Notes: generated from the letters alone by a model not told the origin. Numbered from the stretch's first letter, positions 14,232-23,083 are shown. The stretch: DNA of 28,463 nucleotides from CAYVUI01 sp964454745 (GCA_964454745.1 CAYVUI010000060.1:1-28463), one strand, 5' to 3'. Program-made: numbers and translations.

Positions 14232-17069
14232 ATGTACGGTGCGATCATTCTGGTTCTCATCATCATTACAGCGGGGTTGGTATACCTGGGGATTTCCCAA
14301 AAAAAGAAGGCTGGAATTGTCAGCGGGGTTCTTTTGGGATTGTTTACACTGACTCTTTTCTCGATTCTGGATTTTTGGGGTGAATACCTCTGGTTTGATT
14401 CTCTTGGTTATACGGACCGGTTCTGGACCGCGATTGGAGCCCGCATTGTTATGGCTCTGATTGGGGCGGCGGTTGGTTTTACCATTCCGTTTGTGCTCAA
14501 CGTATTTTACCGGGGTAACAAACTAATCAAAATCATTGGATGCCTGCTTGCGGCATGGATCGGAGCCCAGTGGGGCTATATGAACTGGGATACTATTTTG
14601 CTCTACCTCAACCAGGCACCGTCTTCAGTCAGCGATCCGATTTTCGGTAAGTCTGTCTCCTTTTATCTGTTTAGTCTTCCCCTGTATCATTCGATACAGA
14701 ATTTTCTTATGCTGCTGGTGATGCTGAGCCTGATCCTCATGGTATTGTCGAGATTTTTGAGTATTCAACTTGATTACAGCGAAATGAAGATAAACAAAAT
14801 TGACCTGCAAAAGACCTTCCAGCTTCGGGATTTTCAGAGCCTGTTTCTCAATGTCGGTGCGGTCTTTCTGCTGCTCGCAGCAGGACGCTATCTCCAGCGG
14901 TTCATGCTGCTTTATTCTGAGCTGGGTGTGGTACAGGGTGTCGGCTGGACGGATGACCGAGTGGTGATTCCGGCCAATACGCTCCTGGCAGTGCTTACAG
15001 CAATTTTTGCCCTGATTCTGTTCTTTACCCCGGCTTCGTGGGTCATCCGTAAAATTTCAGACAGGTTCAATATTCCGACAATTGCAGCTCCTTTTGCCTA
15101 TATTGGATCGATGGCGGTTGTCACGGCGCTGGTATGGTTCATCGGCCTGGCGGTTTTGCCGGGATTGCTGCAGTGGCTGCGTGTCGAACCCAATGAAATT
15201 ACCTTTGAACGGCCCTATATTGCGAATAATATCGAATTTACCCGGCAGGGCTTTAAGCTGGACGGGGTCGAGGAAAAACAGTTCCCAGCCAAAGAGGAGC
15301 TTACTTCCCAGATGTTCGAGAATAACCGGACCATGATCGAAAATATTCGTCTCTGGGACTGGCGTGCCCTGGATTCGGTGTATAAACAGTTTCAGGAAAT
15401 TCGGCTCTATTATGAATTTACGGATGTAGACATTGACCGATATACGATTGATGATCGCTATCGCCAAACCATGGTCTCGGCACGGGAAATGCAAATCAAC
15501 AATTTGCCCTCTCAGAGTCAGACCTTTGTCAATAAAAGATTTAAGTATACTCACGGTTATGGGATGACGATGGCGACGGTTACTGATTTTACTCCTGAGG
15601 GATTACCCAACCTGCTGGTCAAGGATATCCCGCCCAAGAGTAAATATGAATCCCTGGCGGTAGAAGTCCCGCAGATTTATTACGGGGAGTTGACTAACGA
15701 CCATGTCATCGTCAACAGTGAGGAGGCGGAATTTGATTTTCCTGCCGGAGAGGAAAACCAGTACAATCGTTATAAGGGCAAAGGCGGCGTGCTCATCGAA
15801 AACCTCTGGCGAAAATTCATTTTCGGCTGGAAATTTGACGGTACCCGGCTGTTTTTGTCGAGTTACCCTACCCCGGAGAGCCGGATTCTTTTTCATCGGA
15901 ATATTATGGACCGGGTTCGGACACTGGCACCTTTTTTAAAGTTTGATGATGACCCTTACATGGTACTTGCTGAAGGAAAGATTTACTGGATTATCGATGC
16001 CTATACGACCTCCCGGAACTACCCGTACAGCGAACAAATCCGATTTGCAGGGTTGTATCGAAGCAGCAGGAGGACCGTGAATGCCAAGGATGCGCCGGGG
16101 CAGCTAAATGGCGTTAACTATATCCGCAATTCGGTCAAGGTTGTGGTTGATGCATACGAAGGCACGGTGGATTTTTATATTTTTGATGCCCGTGATGTTC
16201 TGATTCAGACATGGAATCAGGTATTTGAGGGTATGTTTCGCCCCGGTGAACAGATGCCTGCATCGCTTCGCAGTCATATACGCTATCCGTCGGATTTCCT
16301 GCTGATCCAGGGACTGATGTACGCCAAATATCATATGACCGATCCGACCGTGTTTTATAACCAGGAAGACCTTTGGGTCCGGGCGACAGAAAAGTATTAC
16401 GACAACGTTCAGCCGGTTCAGCCGTATTACATTATCTGGGAACCCCCGGGGACCGATCATCCCGAGTTTGTGCTGATGATGCCTTTTACACCGAAAAATC
16501 GCCAGGTCCTGATTAGTTGGATTGCGGGGATGTGTGACGGTGACAATTACGGGCGTTTTTTGGCGTATAAGTTTCCCAAGGAAAAACGTGTGCTGGGTAC
16601 CCAACAGATGGAAACCAAGATCGATCAGGACAGCTTCCTCTCCGGGCAGCTCTCACTTTGGGACCAGCGAGGCTCGAATGTCATCCGCGGCAACGTGCTT
16701 GTGATTCCGATTGAAGAGACGATTTTTTATGTCGAGCCGATTTATCTCCAGGCAGAAACGGCGGCCTACCCTGAACTGCGGCTCGTAGCGGTTATGCACA
16801 ATGACAAACTCAGTTATGCTGAAACTTTTGACGAGGCCCTGGAAGGACTGCTTTCTCCCGGTCAGCAGAAAAAGCCGACCCCAGCAATGCCCGTGTCGGA
16901 TTTTGATATCCAGACCCTGGTTGAACGAGCGAATGCTGCTTTCGAGGAATATCTCAAGGCGACGGGAGAAAAAGATTTCGATCGTGCGTCTAACCAGCTT
17001 AGCAGTTTGCAGAAGTATCTCCAGCAGCTTATGGAGTCTTCGAAGCAGACGCCTGAGCCGCAGGAGTGA
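14232..17069 (+). CDS. UPF0182 family large integral membrane protein
   Basis: A 945-residue protein of the UPF0182/COG1615 family, full length for the family. Seven or eight transmembrane helices fill the first 315 residues (about 4-22, 27-48, 66-88, 95-112, 155-177, 200-218, 248-272 and 285-315), with the family signature DFWGEYLWFDSLGYTDRFW near 46-64. A large extracytoplasmic region follows (about 320-880), including YTDV-like, THGYGM and YPYSEQIRFAG segments typical of the family, then a Pro/Gln-rich linker and a helical tail. Function is unknown; some relatives are linked to envelope or stress phenotypes. ATG 14232 has AGGGAAGA immediately upstream. It is the only certain plus-strand gene in the window and converges on the fpg gene, 29 bases away. 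Confidence 0.93.
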   Translation: MYGAIILVLIIITAGLVYLGISQKKKAGIVSGVLLGLFTLTLFSILDFWGEYLWFDSLGYTDRFWTAIGARIVMALIGAAVGFTIPFVLNVFYRGNKLIKIIGCLLAAWIGAQWGYMNWDTILLYLNQAPSSVSDPIFGKSVSFYLFSLPLYHSIQNFLMLLVMLSLILMVLSRFLSIQLDYSEMKINKIDLQKTFQLRDFQSLFLNVGAVFLLLAAGRYLQRFMLLYSELGVVQGVGWTDDRVVIPANTLLAVLTAIFALILFFTPASWVIRKISDRFNIPTIAAPFAYIGSMAVVTALVWFIGLAVLPGLLQWLRVEPNEITFERPYIANNIEFTRQGFKLDGVEEKQFPAKEELTSQMFENNRTMIENIRLWDWRALDSVYKQFQEIRLYYEFTDVDIDRYTIDDRYRQTMVSAREMQINNLPSQSQTFVNKRFKYTHGYGMTMATVTDFTPEGLPNLLVKDIPPKSKYESLAVEVPQIYYGELTNDHVIVNSEEAEFDFPAGEENQYNRYKGKGGVLIENLWRKFIFGWKFDGTRLFLSSYPTPESRILFHRNIMDRVRTLAPFLKFDDDPYMVLAEGKIYWIIDAYTTSRNYPYSEQIRFAGLYRSSRRTVNAKDAPGQLNGVNYIRNSVKVVVDAYEGTVDFYIFDARDVLIQTWNQVFEGMFRPGEQMPASLRSHIRYPSDFLLIQGLMYAKYHMTDPTVFYNQEDLWVRATEKYYDNVQPVQPYYIIWEPPGTDHPEFVLMMPFTPKNRQVLISWIAGMCDGDNYGRFLAYKFPKEKRVLGTQQMETKIDQDSFLSGQLSLWDQRGSNVIRGNVLVIPIEETIFYVEPIYLQAETAAYPELRLVAVMHNDKLSYAETFDEALEGLLSPGQQKKPTPAMPVSDFDIQTLVERANAAFEEYLKATGEKDFDRASNQLSSLQKYLQQLMESSKQTPEPQE

Positions 17070-17098
17070 CCGCAAAAAAATAAAGGGCAGTGGGTTCG

Positions 17099-17878
17099 TT
17101 ACTTTTTCTGGCAGTTCGGGCAATAGCAGGTTGTTCTGCCGCTTACCTTGATTGTGTCAAAAGAGCAGTTGCATCGGGGGCATTCACCGCCTTTTTCCCG
17201 GTGCGGGAGAAGGTAGTTTCGGGGTAAATCTTTTGGCCTTGCCTTTTTTTCGATGGCCTTTTGCAGGACCTTTTGCATTTTGTGAAACAATTCCTTTACC
17301 CGGCTGCGGCTGAGTTGATTGGCGGGGATTTCAGGATGTATACCGCTTTGGAACAAGATTTCATCCGAATAGATATTTCCCAGGCCCGCGAGAATCTTTT
17401 GATTCATCAGGGCAGATTTGATCTTGCTGCGGCTTGTGCAGAGTGTTTTGTAGAGCTCATCGATAGAAATATCGAGTGCATCGGAACCAAGCTTATGCTG
17501 TTCTATGAACGTGGAAGACGAATTGCTGATCTGTAGCCTGCCCAGGATCCTTGGTGCGATATACGCAAGTTGATAGTCATTTTTAAAAAGCCAAATCACT
17601 TTTGCGTAATCTGGCGGTGAATCTCCCTTATAATACTTCAGCTTACCGGTCATTCCGAAGTGCAGTACGAGCGACTTGTAATTAAAGTCGACAAAGAGAT
17701 ATTTGCCCCGTCGATGCGTTCCCTCCAGTTTATGCCCCTGGAGTTTGCGGCGAAACGACCGCTTGCTGACCCCGGAAAGAATTCTCGGGTCGGCCACATG
17801 TACCTTTATGATTTTTTGATGCAGACTTGTGGCATCGATATATTGTTTAAACACTTCGACATCCGGCAGTTCGGGCAT
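17099..17878 (-). CDS. mutM: Formamidopyrimidine-DNA glycosylase (Fpg/MutM family)
   Basis: Base-excision repair glycosylase/AP lyase of 259 residues that removes oxidised purines such as 8-oxoguanine. The mature N-terminus is the invariant Pro2-Glu3 (MPELPDVEVF), with catalytic Lys59 in HRRGKYLFVDF, a helix-two-turn-helix at NQKILAGLGNIYSDEILF, and a C-terminal zinc finger with Cys233, Cys236, Cys253 and Cys256 and the DNA-binding Arg248 in VSGRTTCYCP. All key residues are present, so an active enzyme is expected. Fpg and Nei subfamilies share these motifs; the 8-oxoG assignment rests on overall similarity to Fpg. ATG 17878 has GGGAGAG upstream; a weak promoter lies at 17926-17954. Confidence 0.92.
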   Translation of the reverse strand: MPELPDVEVFKQYIDATSLHQKIIKVHVADPRILSGVSKRSFRRKLQGHKLEGTHRRGKYLFVDFNYKSLVLHFGMTGKLKYYKGDSPPDYAKVIWLFKNDYQLAYIAPRILGRLQISNSSSTFIEQHKLGSDALDISIDELYKTLCTSRSKIKSALMNQKILAGLGNIYSDEILFQSGIHPEIPANQLSRSRVKELFHKMQKVLQKAIEKKARPKDLPRNYLLPHREKGGECPRCNCSFDTIKVSGRTTCYCPNCQKK

Positions 17879-17925
17879 TTTTCTCTCCCGGAATAAAATT
17901 CATTCATTGACGGGCATTACGTGCC

Positions 17926-17954
17926 ACAATAACGGTTGAGAGCGACATAATCAA
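17926..17954 (-). promoter_or_regulatory. Weak candidate promoter for the Fpg gene
   Basis: Minus-strand TTGATT (17949-17954) and TATTGT (17926-17931) are 17 bases apart, each 4/6 to consensus, about 45 bases before the ATG. It is the best pair in the gap after the BON-gene terminator. Confidence 0.3.
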
Positions 17955-17985
17955 GCAGGCTTTAATATTTAAACCGCTCAGTGCA

Positions 17986-18006
17986 GTCCCCTGGTAGCCA
18001 GTGGAC
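17986..18006. repeat. Short hairpin-forming repeat between the Fpg and BON genes
   Basis: GTCC-C-CTGG-TAG-CCAG-T-GGAC pairs over eight bases with one internal mismatch and a 3-nt loop. It lies 32 bases upstream of the weak fpg promoter and has no T-run. Purpose unknown. The rest of the 279-base gap shows only this, the promoter and the BON-gene terminator. Confidence 0.3.
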
Positions 18007-18081
18007 CCAAAAGGCGAGAATGGAAGTCAACAACCATTGTTCATGATGGGATGAATTTGACATCATGTTTCATTCATTCTT

Positions 18082-18120
18082 AAAAAAGAAAAAGGCCGCC
18101 GGGCTTTTGCCCTGACGACC
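18082..18120 (-). terminator. Strong intrinsic terminator of the BON-domain gene
   Basis: On the minus strand GGTCGTC(A)GGGC, an AAAA loop and GCCCGGCGGCC form an 11-bp stem with two G-U pairs and one bulged A, followed by TTTTTCTTTTTT. It begins 38 bases after the BON-gene stop and is the best terminator in the window. Confidence 0.9.
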
Positions 18121-18157
18121 CGTCTCGATTGCAATCCGGCTGTATAATTCACTTGCG

Positions 18158-19687
18158 TTATTTTTGAGGTCCATATTCGACATCCAGCCGGTTCTTGACG
18201 TACACCGCTCCACCTTCATAGGCGTTTTCCCGGGCCGCCAGATACTCATTCCAGGTATCGACCTCCCCGGTAAGCTTTGCGACTCCGTCTTCTACGGTTA
18301 CCATGACTTCACTTTCATCTACAAAGGGACTCCACCATAGTTCGCTTTCAATATTCTGCTGAATTTCCCAATCCGTTTCTGTCGTTTCGAATTCTGTAGG
18401 GTATCCATACCAGGGATAGGTGTACACAGACCAATAGGGGTACATATAGGGATCATAGGTAAGCGGATTATCCCTGTCCTTTACTCGGATATTATTCTTT
18501 ATGTCAATCACACCCATAATTTGTGACGTAACCTCCTCAGCCTGTCCCTTTTCGTAATAAGTGTCAACTTCTCCGGAGAGGTAAGCCACATGTTCAATAA
18601 CATTTACATTGATTTCGTATTTTTCGACATAGGGATCATTGAGAAGTGCAGTTTCAATGCGACTTTCCACAGTCGTGTCCGAAGGCAACACCATCTGGTC
18701 TGGACGCACGACGATATGGTTGCGTGCCTTCCATACGCCAACGGTATTTTCTGCGCTCATTTCTGCCGCCCGCTTAGCCTTGAGATTATTCACGACACCT
18801 CGAAGTGTGACGATACCCGAATCTACGGTGACATCAATATCAAAGCGATTTACACGGCGATCATAAATCAATGCATCTTCAACAGTTCGGTGAATATCCT
18901 TGTCATCTTTATCAACAAATTTTTCTTTGCGAAAACGCTCATCTCTTGCCCACTTTTCGACGTCAATATTTTCGCCATTTACCGCTTTAACACCCGTGAC
19001 CCAGGCGACTGACACGGCACGTGATTTTTCTGCCGCACTGCCAACGGTTCCACTGAGCGTAACGCGGTTGTTCTTAACAGCCACTTCGATTAATCCATCA
19101 TCGACATATGCATCCCACCGAAGTCTCTGCTGGATTTCCTGCTCCAGTTCATAATCACTCCGATCGGTGTCATACTCGATTTTGATTTTATTATTTATGG
19201 ATTTTACGCCACGGATCCCCTTCGCTACGTATTCTACTAACTCCCGTTCCTGCCAGGAATCGACTGTTCCACTCAACTGGACAATCCCGTTGGCCGCTTC
19301 GACAGATACTTCCATGGACTCGGTTGCCGGGTTCCATATGAGTGCTTCTTTGATGTCACGTTCAAGATGGTTATCATTCCGGGAGGGGGCTTGAACATCA
19401 ATTCGATTTATTACCGCTCGTACTCCCCGAACGGTTTTTGCCAGATTCACAGCGCGGTCTTTACTCAAAACGTTGTCTACATGACCGGAGAGAGTGACAA
19501 TTCCATCGATGGTTTGCACATCGATCCAATTGGATTCAACGGCCTGATCTACGATCAATCTGCCGGTAACGGCATCTGAGATGGATCTGTCTGTTAATGT
19601 TTCACCCGCAAATGCTAATGGCAAATTCAACATTAGCAACATCACAATCAATATCCCCAGACATTGAGTTTTATTCATGCGTGCCAT
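18158..19687 (-). CDS. Secreted protein with six BON domains
   Basis: A 509-residue exported protein. Residues 1-27 are a Sec signal peptide with a cleavage site at AFA-GE. Six BON (OsmY/nodulation) repeats follow, each with the V.V..G.V.L.G.V core: about 32-100 (IDGIVTLSGHVDN), 107-172 (ANGIVQLSGTVDS), 178-245 (KNNRVTLSGTVGS), 263-330 (DSGIVTLRGVVNN), 340-405 (IEHVAYLSGEVDT) and 440-506 (EDGVAKLTGEVDT). A Tyr/Pro-rich linker (DPYMYPYWSVYTYPWYGYP) separates the fifth and sixth. BON domains are thought to bind phospholipid; OsmY with two domains is an osmotic-stress periplasmic protein, so an envelope-protective or chaperone role is likely. The ATG at 19687 (AAGGA seven bases upstream) is preferred over 19702, which has no ribosome site. 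Palindrome in the leader and strong terminator show a monocistronic, regulated unit. Confidence 0.92.
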   Translation of the reverse strand: MARMNKTQCLGILIVMLLMLNLPLAFAGETLTDRSISDAVTGRLIVDQAVESNWIDVQTIDGIVTLSGHVDNVLSKDRAVNLAKTVRGVRAVINRIDVQAPSRNDNHLERDIKEALIWNPATESMEVSVEAANGIVQLSGTVDSWQERELVEYVAKGIRGVKSINNKIKIEYDTDRSDYELEQEIQQRLRWDAYVDDGLIEVAVKNNRVTLSGTVGSAAEKSRAVSVAWVTGVKAVNGENIDVEKWARDERFRKEKFVDKDDKDIHRTVEDALIYDRRVNRFDIDVTVDSGIVTLRGVVNNLKAKRAAEMSAENTVGVWKARNHIVVRPDQMVLPSDTTVESRIETALLNDPYVEKYEINVNVIEHVAYLSGEVDTYYEKGQAEEVTSQIMGVIDIKNNIRVKDRDNPLTYDPYMYPYWSVYTYPWYGYPTEFETTETDWEIQQNIESELWWSPFVDESEVMVTVEDGVAKLTGEVDTWNEYLAARENAYEGGAVYVKNRLDVEYGPQK

Positions 19688-19725
19688 TGTTCGTCCTTTC
19701 ATCTAAAACACTGATTTCATTTTTC

Positions 19726-19745
19726 AATTGTATGTACATACAATT
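19726..19745. promoter_or_regulatory. Perfect 20-bp palindrome, candidate operator of the BON gene
   Basis: The 20 bases AATTGTATGTACATACAATT read identically on both strands. The site lies 39-58 bases before the BON-gene start codon. The minus-strand TACAAT within it (19727-19732) is a 5/6 match to a -10 box, so a protein bound here would block or position RNA polymerase. The TGTATGTACATACA core looks like dimeric winged-helix (GntR, MarR or PadR type) operators; no such regulator is encoded in the window. Confidence 0.55.
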
Positions 19746-19860
19746 TATTGCTTATCGTTTATTACTATTTATAAGTTTAAGATTTTAGAGAGATGAGATA
19801 AATCAGGTAAAATCTGAAAACGCTTCTAACAAATGCTGAGGTATCCTAGTCCATACTCCT

Positions 19861-20136
19861 ATGCTTCCTGGAAGTAAGATGCCAATTTTCTTTCATTTAC
19901 GAACAAATGGACACGGTTTTGTTAAAAGAACTGGTTATGATGCCCTAAGACATGCCGCGGTGGAGGCCTGGCAACTGACTTGCCTGGACGAGGAAAAATC
20001 CAGTCAATATACAGGTCGAAATATTTTGAAACCGTATTTATCTAAGGCCGTTAGTATTATAGCTCACTTGGAAATTTTCAGCATTATTGGTCCAGAAAAG
20101 TTTTCGTACACTGAGATATTTCCAAAAATTTCTTGA
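19861..20136 (+). pseudogene. Unrecognised 91-codon frame, possible gene remnant
   Basis: A plus-strand frame of 91 codons (beginning MLPGSKMPIFFHLRTNGHGF) stands in an otherwise AT-rich gap. Its middle part (FVKRTGYDALRHAAVEAWQL) has higher GC content and protein-like composition, unlike the flanks, while there is no ribosome site before the ATG and the frame has no recognisable complete domain. A remnant of a former gene or mobile element is possible, as is a chance frame. I do not recognise a family. Confidence 0.22.
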
Positions 20137-20154
20137 CCTGATACTCTTTTTTGC

Positions 20155-20187
20155 TAAAAAACAAACATTTGCATAAATGGTTGCAAA
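20155..20187 (-). terminator. Weak candidate terminator of the sulfatase operon
   Basis: TTTGCA (20168-20173) and TGCAAA (20182-20187) pair over six bases around an 8-base loop, and the minus strand continues with GTTTGTTTTTT. The stem is short and AT-rich, so efficiency would be low, but the position, 28 bases after the final sulfatase stop, is right. Confidence 0.3.
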
Positions 20188-20214
20188 GGTGTCCAGCGTC
20201 AAGCATAAATCCCT

Positions 20215-21615
20215 TTACATCTGTGATATGCTGTTGTGCCTGTCTCTTTCAATGCTGTCGAACCAGTTTTCAAGTTCACACTGCATTTTATCGAATCGTC
20301 CGGGGTGGCAACCGGCTAGATCTTCCTGCTCATACGGATCCTGTTCAATGTTAAAGAGAGAAGGTTTCTCAGCGGTATCAATCTCCTGGGGCAGTGTTTG
20401 GTATTCGACAGGCATCTCGAAAAATTCCCTTTTGAACATTTCCCGGTACCAGTAATTGTCGTCTTCGCTTTTTACGATCGCCCCGTCGGGATAGGGCCAG
20501 ACGAGTTTCCACTTTCCATCTCTCATCGCTGAGTTGCAATGCACAACAGGCTCATTGCGGTTATGCTGCCAGAAGAGTTTGCGGCTCTCAAAGCATTTTT
20601 CACCCTGAAGAATATTCATGACATTGAGCCCATCCAGCGGAAGCGCTCCGGAAGGCGGCATTGAACCGGTTGCGGCGTACAGCGTAGCAAGCCAATCGGT
20701 GAAGTGTATCATTTCATCGCAGTTTGCGGCCTGTTTTATCCGTGAGGGCCAACTGATCACGGCGGGAACCCGGATGCCCCCTTCAAGGCAGAAGTTTTTC
20801 ATCCCCCTGAATGGTCCGTTATACCGGTTATAGTCGCGTCCGCCGCCAAAATCCCCCAGCCAGGGACCGTTATCACTGGTAAAAAGGATGATAGTGTTTT
20901 CAAGAAGGTCATGTTTTTCGAGTGTATCGAGCATTCTGCCGATCCCGCTGTCCATCTGTTCGATCATCGCGTATATTGTACTTACGGTATCATTGAAATT
21001 GCCGAGAGCTTTGTATTTCTCGACAAGATGTCCGGGGGCCTCCAGCGGGTCATGCGGGGCGTTGTAGGCCAGGTATAAAAAGAAAGGGCCTTGTTTGTGT
21101 CGTTCGATGAACCGGACGGCTTCATCGGAAAAAACATCCGTCAGATACTGTCCATTCGAATGCCTTGGTGCACCGTTGTAATCCAGAATCCAATCGTAAT
21201 AGTTCATCCCTCCGTTTAGAAAGCCTGCAAATTCCCTGAATCCCCGGGCATTGGGATGATATCTTTTATCAAAAAGACCATTGTGCCATTTGCCGATCAT
21301 ACCGGTTGCGTAATCGGCGGCTTTGAAATAATCGGCAATGGTTTTCTCCTGAAGACTGATCCGGTCCAGTCCACGGTTGGATTCCACGCTGATCGCTCCA
21401 CAGCGATGGTTGTAGCGACCGGTCAGAAATGCCGCCCTTGCCGGCCCGCACAAAGGGGAACCACTGTAATGCTGGGTCAGGGTTACTCCTTTTTGGGCGA
21501 TTCTTTCAATATGAGGCGTACTCAAATGCTCGTTTCCATAGACACTAAGATCGCCGTAGCCTAGGTCATCGGCCATGATTACGATCACATTGGGCCTGGA
21601 AGCGGATTGTGCCAT
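20215..21615 (-). CDS. Arylsulfatase-type sulfatase, no signal peptide (family S1)
   Basis: A 466-residue type I sulfatase hydrolysing sulfate esters, probably on a glycan. The domain begins at residue 8 (RPNVIVIMADDLGYGD, metal ligands Asp16-Asp17) with no leader, so the enzyme should be cytosolic. The formylglycine motif is Cys56-Gly-Pro58-Ala-Arg60 in SPLCGPARAAFLTGRYNHR; other S1 signatures are GMIGKWHNG, LAYNAPHDP, FTSDNGPW and a GGIRVPAVISWP segment. The Cys must be matured by an FGE or anaerobic sulfatase-maturating enzyme, which is not in the window. It starts one base after the stop of the preceding sulfatase gene and is the last gene of the operon. Substrate is unknown; the related neighbours suggest sequential desulfation of one polysaccharide. 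Confidence 0.92.
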   Translation of the reverse strand: MAQSASRPNVIVIMADDLGYGDLSVYGNEHLSTPHIERIAQKGVTLTQHYSGSPLCGPARAAFLTGRYNHRCGAISVESNRGLDRISLQEKTIADYFKAADYATGMIGKWHNGLFDKRYHPNARGFREFAGFLNGGMNYYDWILDYNGAPRHSNGQYLTDVFSDEAVRFIERHKQGPFFLYLAYNAPHDPLEAPGHLVEKYKALGNFNDTVSTIYAMIEQMDSGIGRMLDTLEKHDLLENTIILFTSDNGPWLGDFGGGRDYNRYNGPFRGMKNFCLEGGIRVPAVISWPSRIKQAANCDEMIHFTDWLATLYAATGSMPPSGALPLDGLNVMNILQGEKCFESRKLFWQHNRNEPVVHCNSAMRDGKWKLVWPYPDGAIVKSEDDNYWYREMFKREFFEMPVEYQTLPQEIDTAEKPSLFNIEQDPYEQEDLAGCHPGRFDKMQCELENWFDSIERDRHNSISQM

Positions 21616-21616
21616 A

Positions 21617-23083
21617 TCAGCCCTGTTTGCCTTCGATAGAAGTATCTACAGGTGGATCCGGCCTTTGCTGGGCAAGGAGTGGGTCGCCATGGTGTTCCAT
21701 TAAAGCGATCATCTTCTCCCAGAGTTTACCTGCAACCTCCATTACCTGACGATAACTGTATTCAGGCCTGAAATCCATGGGAGCCCAGCGATTTAATTCC
21801 CAGGTTAAATAGTCAGGGTCCTGGGCTTTGAGTCGCCAGTGACGCAATCTCCAGGGTGCAAGCAGATTTACCAGTTCGTCAGCATCTGTCTCGAGGTCAA
21901 AAAGCTGATACGTATTGTTCTCGGCATACCAGATCAGTTTCCATTTTTCCGTTCGTACAGCTCGCTGGATGTGGATCAGTTTTCCATTGCGAGTACGGGG
22001 AATGCAAAACTCACACAGTACGGCGTCCCGGACGGATTGTTTTTTGCCCTGCATGATGGGCAGGAGACTGCAGCCGTCCGTTGCGGAAAGCGGCTTTTCA
22101 ATCTCGGCCACTTCACAGATTGTAGGATACAAGTCGGTATGATGACTCATCGCCCGGCTGCGGCCGCCCGGCGTAATGCCGGGGCCGGAAAAGATCAGCG
22201 GGGAAGCGATGCTGTGATCGTACATATTTTCCTTGCCGAGCAGGCCATGGCTGCCTGCGGCAAGTCCCTGGTCACCGGTAAAGATTATGACAGTATTTTC
22301 AAGATTCCCGGTGGTACGAAGCTGACCGAGCAGACGGCCAATGTTGTGATCCAGATGCGATATAATCCCATAATATCGACTGCGGTATTTCTTCATGGCA
22401 TCGTGTTCACGGGGCCAGTTTTCGAGGAATTCATCACGAATGACCATGGCCCCATTGTCAACAGGGTGCTCGGGCATGTGGTTTCGAAACAGCGGCATCG
22501 CTTGAGCCGGGTACATCGTATCAAATGGCGGCGGACTGTGATGAGGATCGTGGGGAGCGAAGTAACCGAGGAAACAAAACCACGGCTTATCGTCAGGCGC
22601 ATTTTGCAGCTCCTCTAACGCCGCTCCGGTAAACAACTCGGTGCTGTGGCCTTCGACACTTTTCCCCTTTTCCTGAAATTTCAAAAAGTGGCCGTTTTCC
22701 TCGATATTATTCAGGTTGTCTTCATTAAAGACTCTTCGGGTGACGGTATAGCCCTTGTCTCTTGGATGACCATCGTTGTGCCATTTTCCGACATGAATCG
22801 TATGGTAGCCGTTTTTCTGCATCGTCTGGGGAAGCAGTTCGAGTTCGGATTTGATCGGCATGCCAAACCAGGGAACACGGTTATGAAACGAGTGGCACCC
22901 GGTGAGGATTTCAGCCCTTGCGGGTGTGCATATCGGGGTTGTGCAAAACTGCTTTTCAAAGGCAAAGCCATTTTGTACCAGTTTATCCAGATTGGGGGTA
23001 TGAATGTACGGATTGCCTAATGCGCGTATCGTGTCATGGCGCTGGTCGTCGGTTACGATAAGAAGGATGTTTGGTTTTTTCAT
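21617..23083 (-). CDS. Sulfatase, no signal peptide (family S1, iduronate-2-sulfatase-like)
   Basis: A 488-residue type I sulfatase. The fold starts immediately at MKKPNILLIVTDDQRHDT (Asp12-Asp13), with no signal peptide. The formylglycine site is Cys52-Thr-Pro54-Ala-Arg56 in TTPICTPARAEILTG. IHVGKWHNDG, LGYFAPHDPH and the combination GDQGLAAGSHGLLGKENMYDHS place it with the DQ/DH-G...HGLLGK branch that includes iduronate-2-sulfatases and other exo-sulfatases, distinct from its neighbours. It follows the MFS gene by 37 bases and precedes the last sulfatase by one base, so translation coupling to that gene is likely. The specific sugar position is not predictable. The ribosome site before ATG 23083 is weak. 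Confidence 0.92.
   Translation of the reverse strand: MKKPNILLIVTDDQRHDTIRALGNPYIHTPNLDKLVQNGFAFEKQFCTTPICTPARAEILTGCHSFHNRVPWFGMPIKSELELLPQTMQKNGYHTIHVGKWHNDGHPRDKGYTVTRRVFNEDNLNNIEENGHFLKFQEKGKSVEGHSTELFTGAALEELQNAPDDKPWFCFLGYFAPHDPHHSPPPFDTMYPAQAMPLFRNHMPEHPVDNGAMVIRDEFLENWPREHDAMKKYRSRYYGIISHLDHNIGRLLGQLRTTGNLENTVIIFTGDQGLAAGSHGLLGKENMYDHSIASPLIFSGPGITPGGRSRAMSHHTDLYPTICEVAEIEKPLSATDGCSLLPIMQGKKQSVRDAVLCEFCIPRTRNGKLIHIQRAVRTEKWKLIWYAENNTYQLFDLETDADELVNLLAPWRLRHWRLKAQDPDYLTWELNRWAPMDFRPEYSYRQVMEVAGKLWEKMIALMEHHGDPLLAQQRPDPPVDTSIEGKQG

Larger units (their letters stand above)
19703..20214. other. 512-base gap between the BON gene and the sulfatase operon
   Basis: This gap contains the 20-bp palindrome at 19726-19745, an AT-rich stretch (19746-19830) that probably holds the BON-gene upstream region, an unrecognised 91-codon plus-strand frame at 19861-20136, and a weak terminator for the sulfatase operon at 20155-20187. 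No RNA gene is visible. Confidence 0.6.

Noticed and set aside
17962..18066. 34-aa minus-strand frame with a hydrophobic middle
   Set aside because: No ribosome site, spans the hairpin at 17986-18006, and directly follows a strong terminator; probably chance.
21839..22618. 259-codon plus-strand frame
   Set aside because: It is antisense to the well-supported sulfatase at 21617-23083, has no ribosome site and no recognisable domain.
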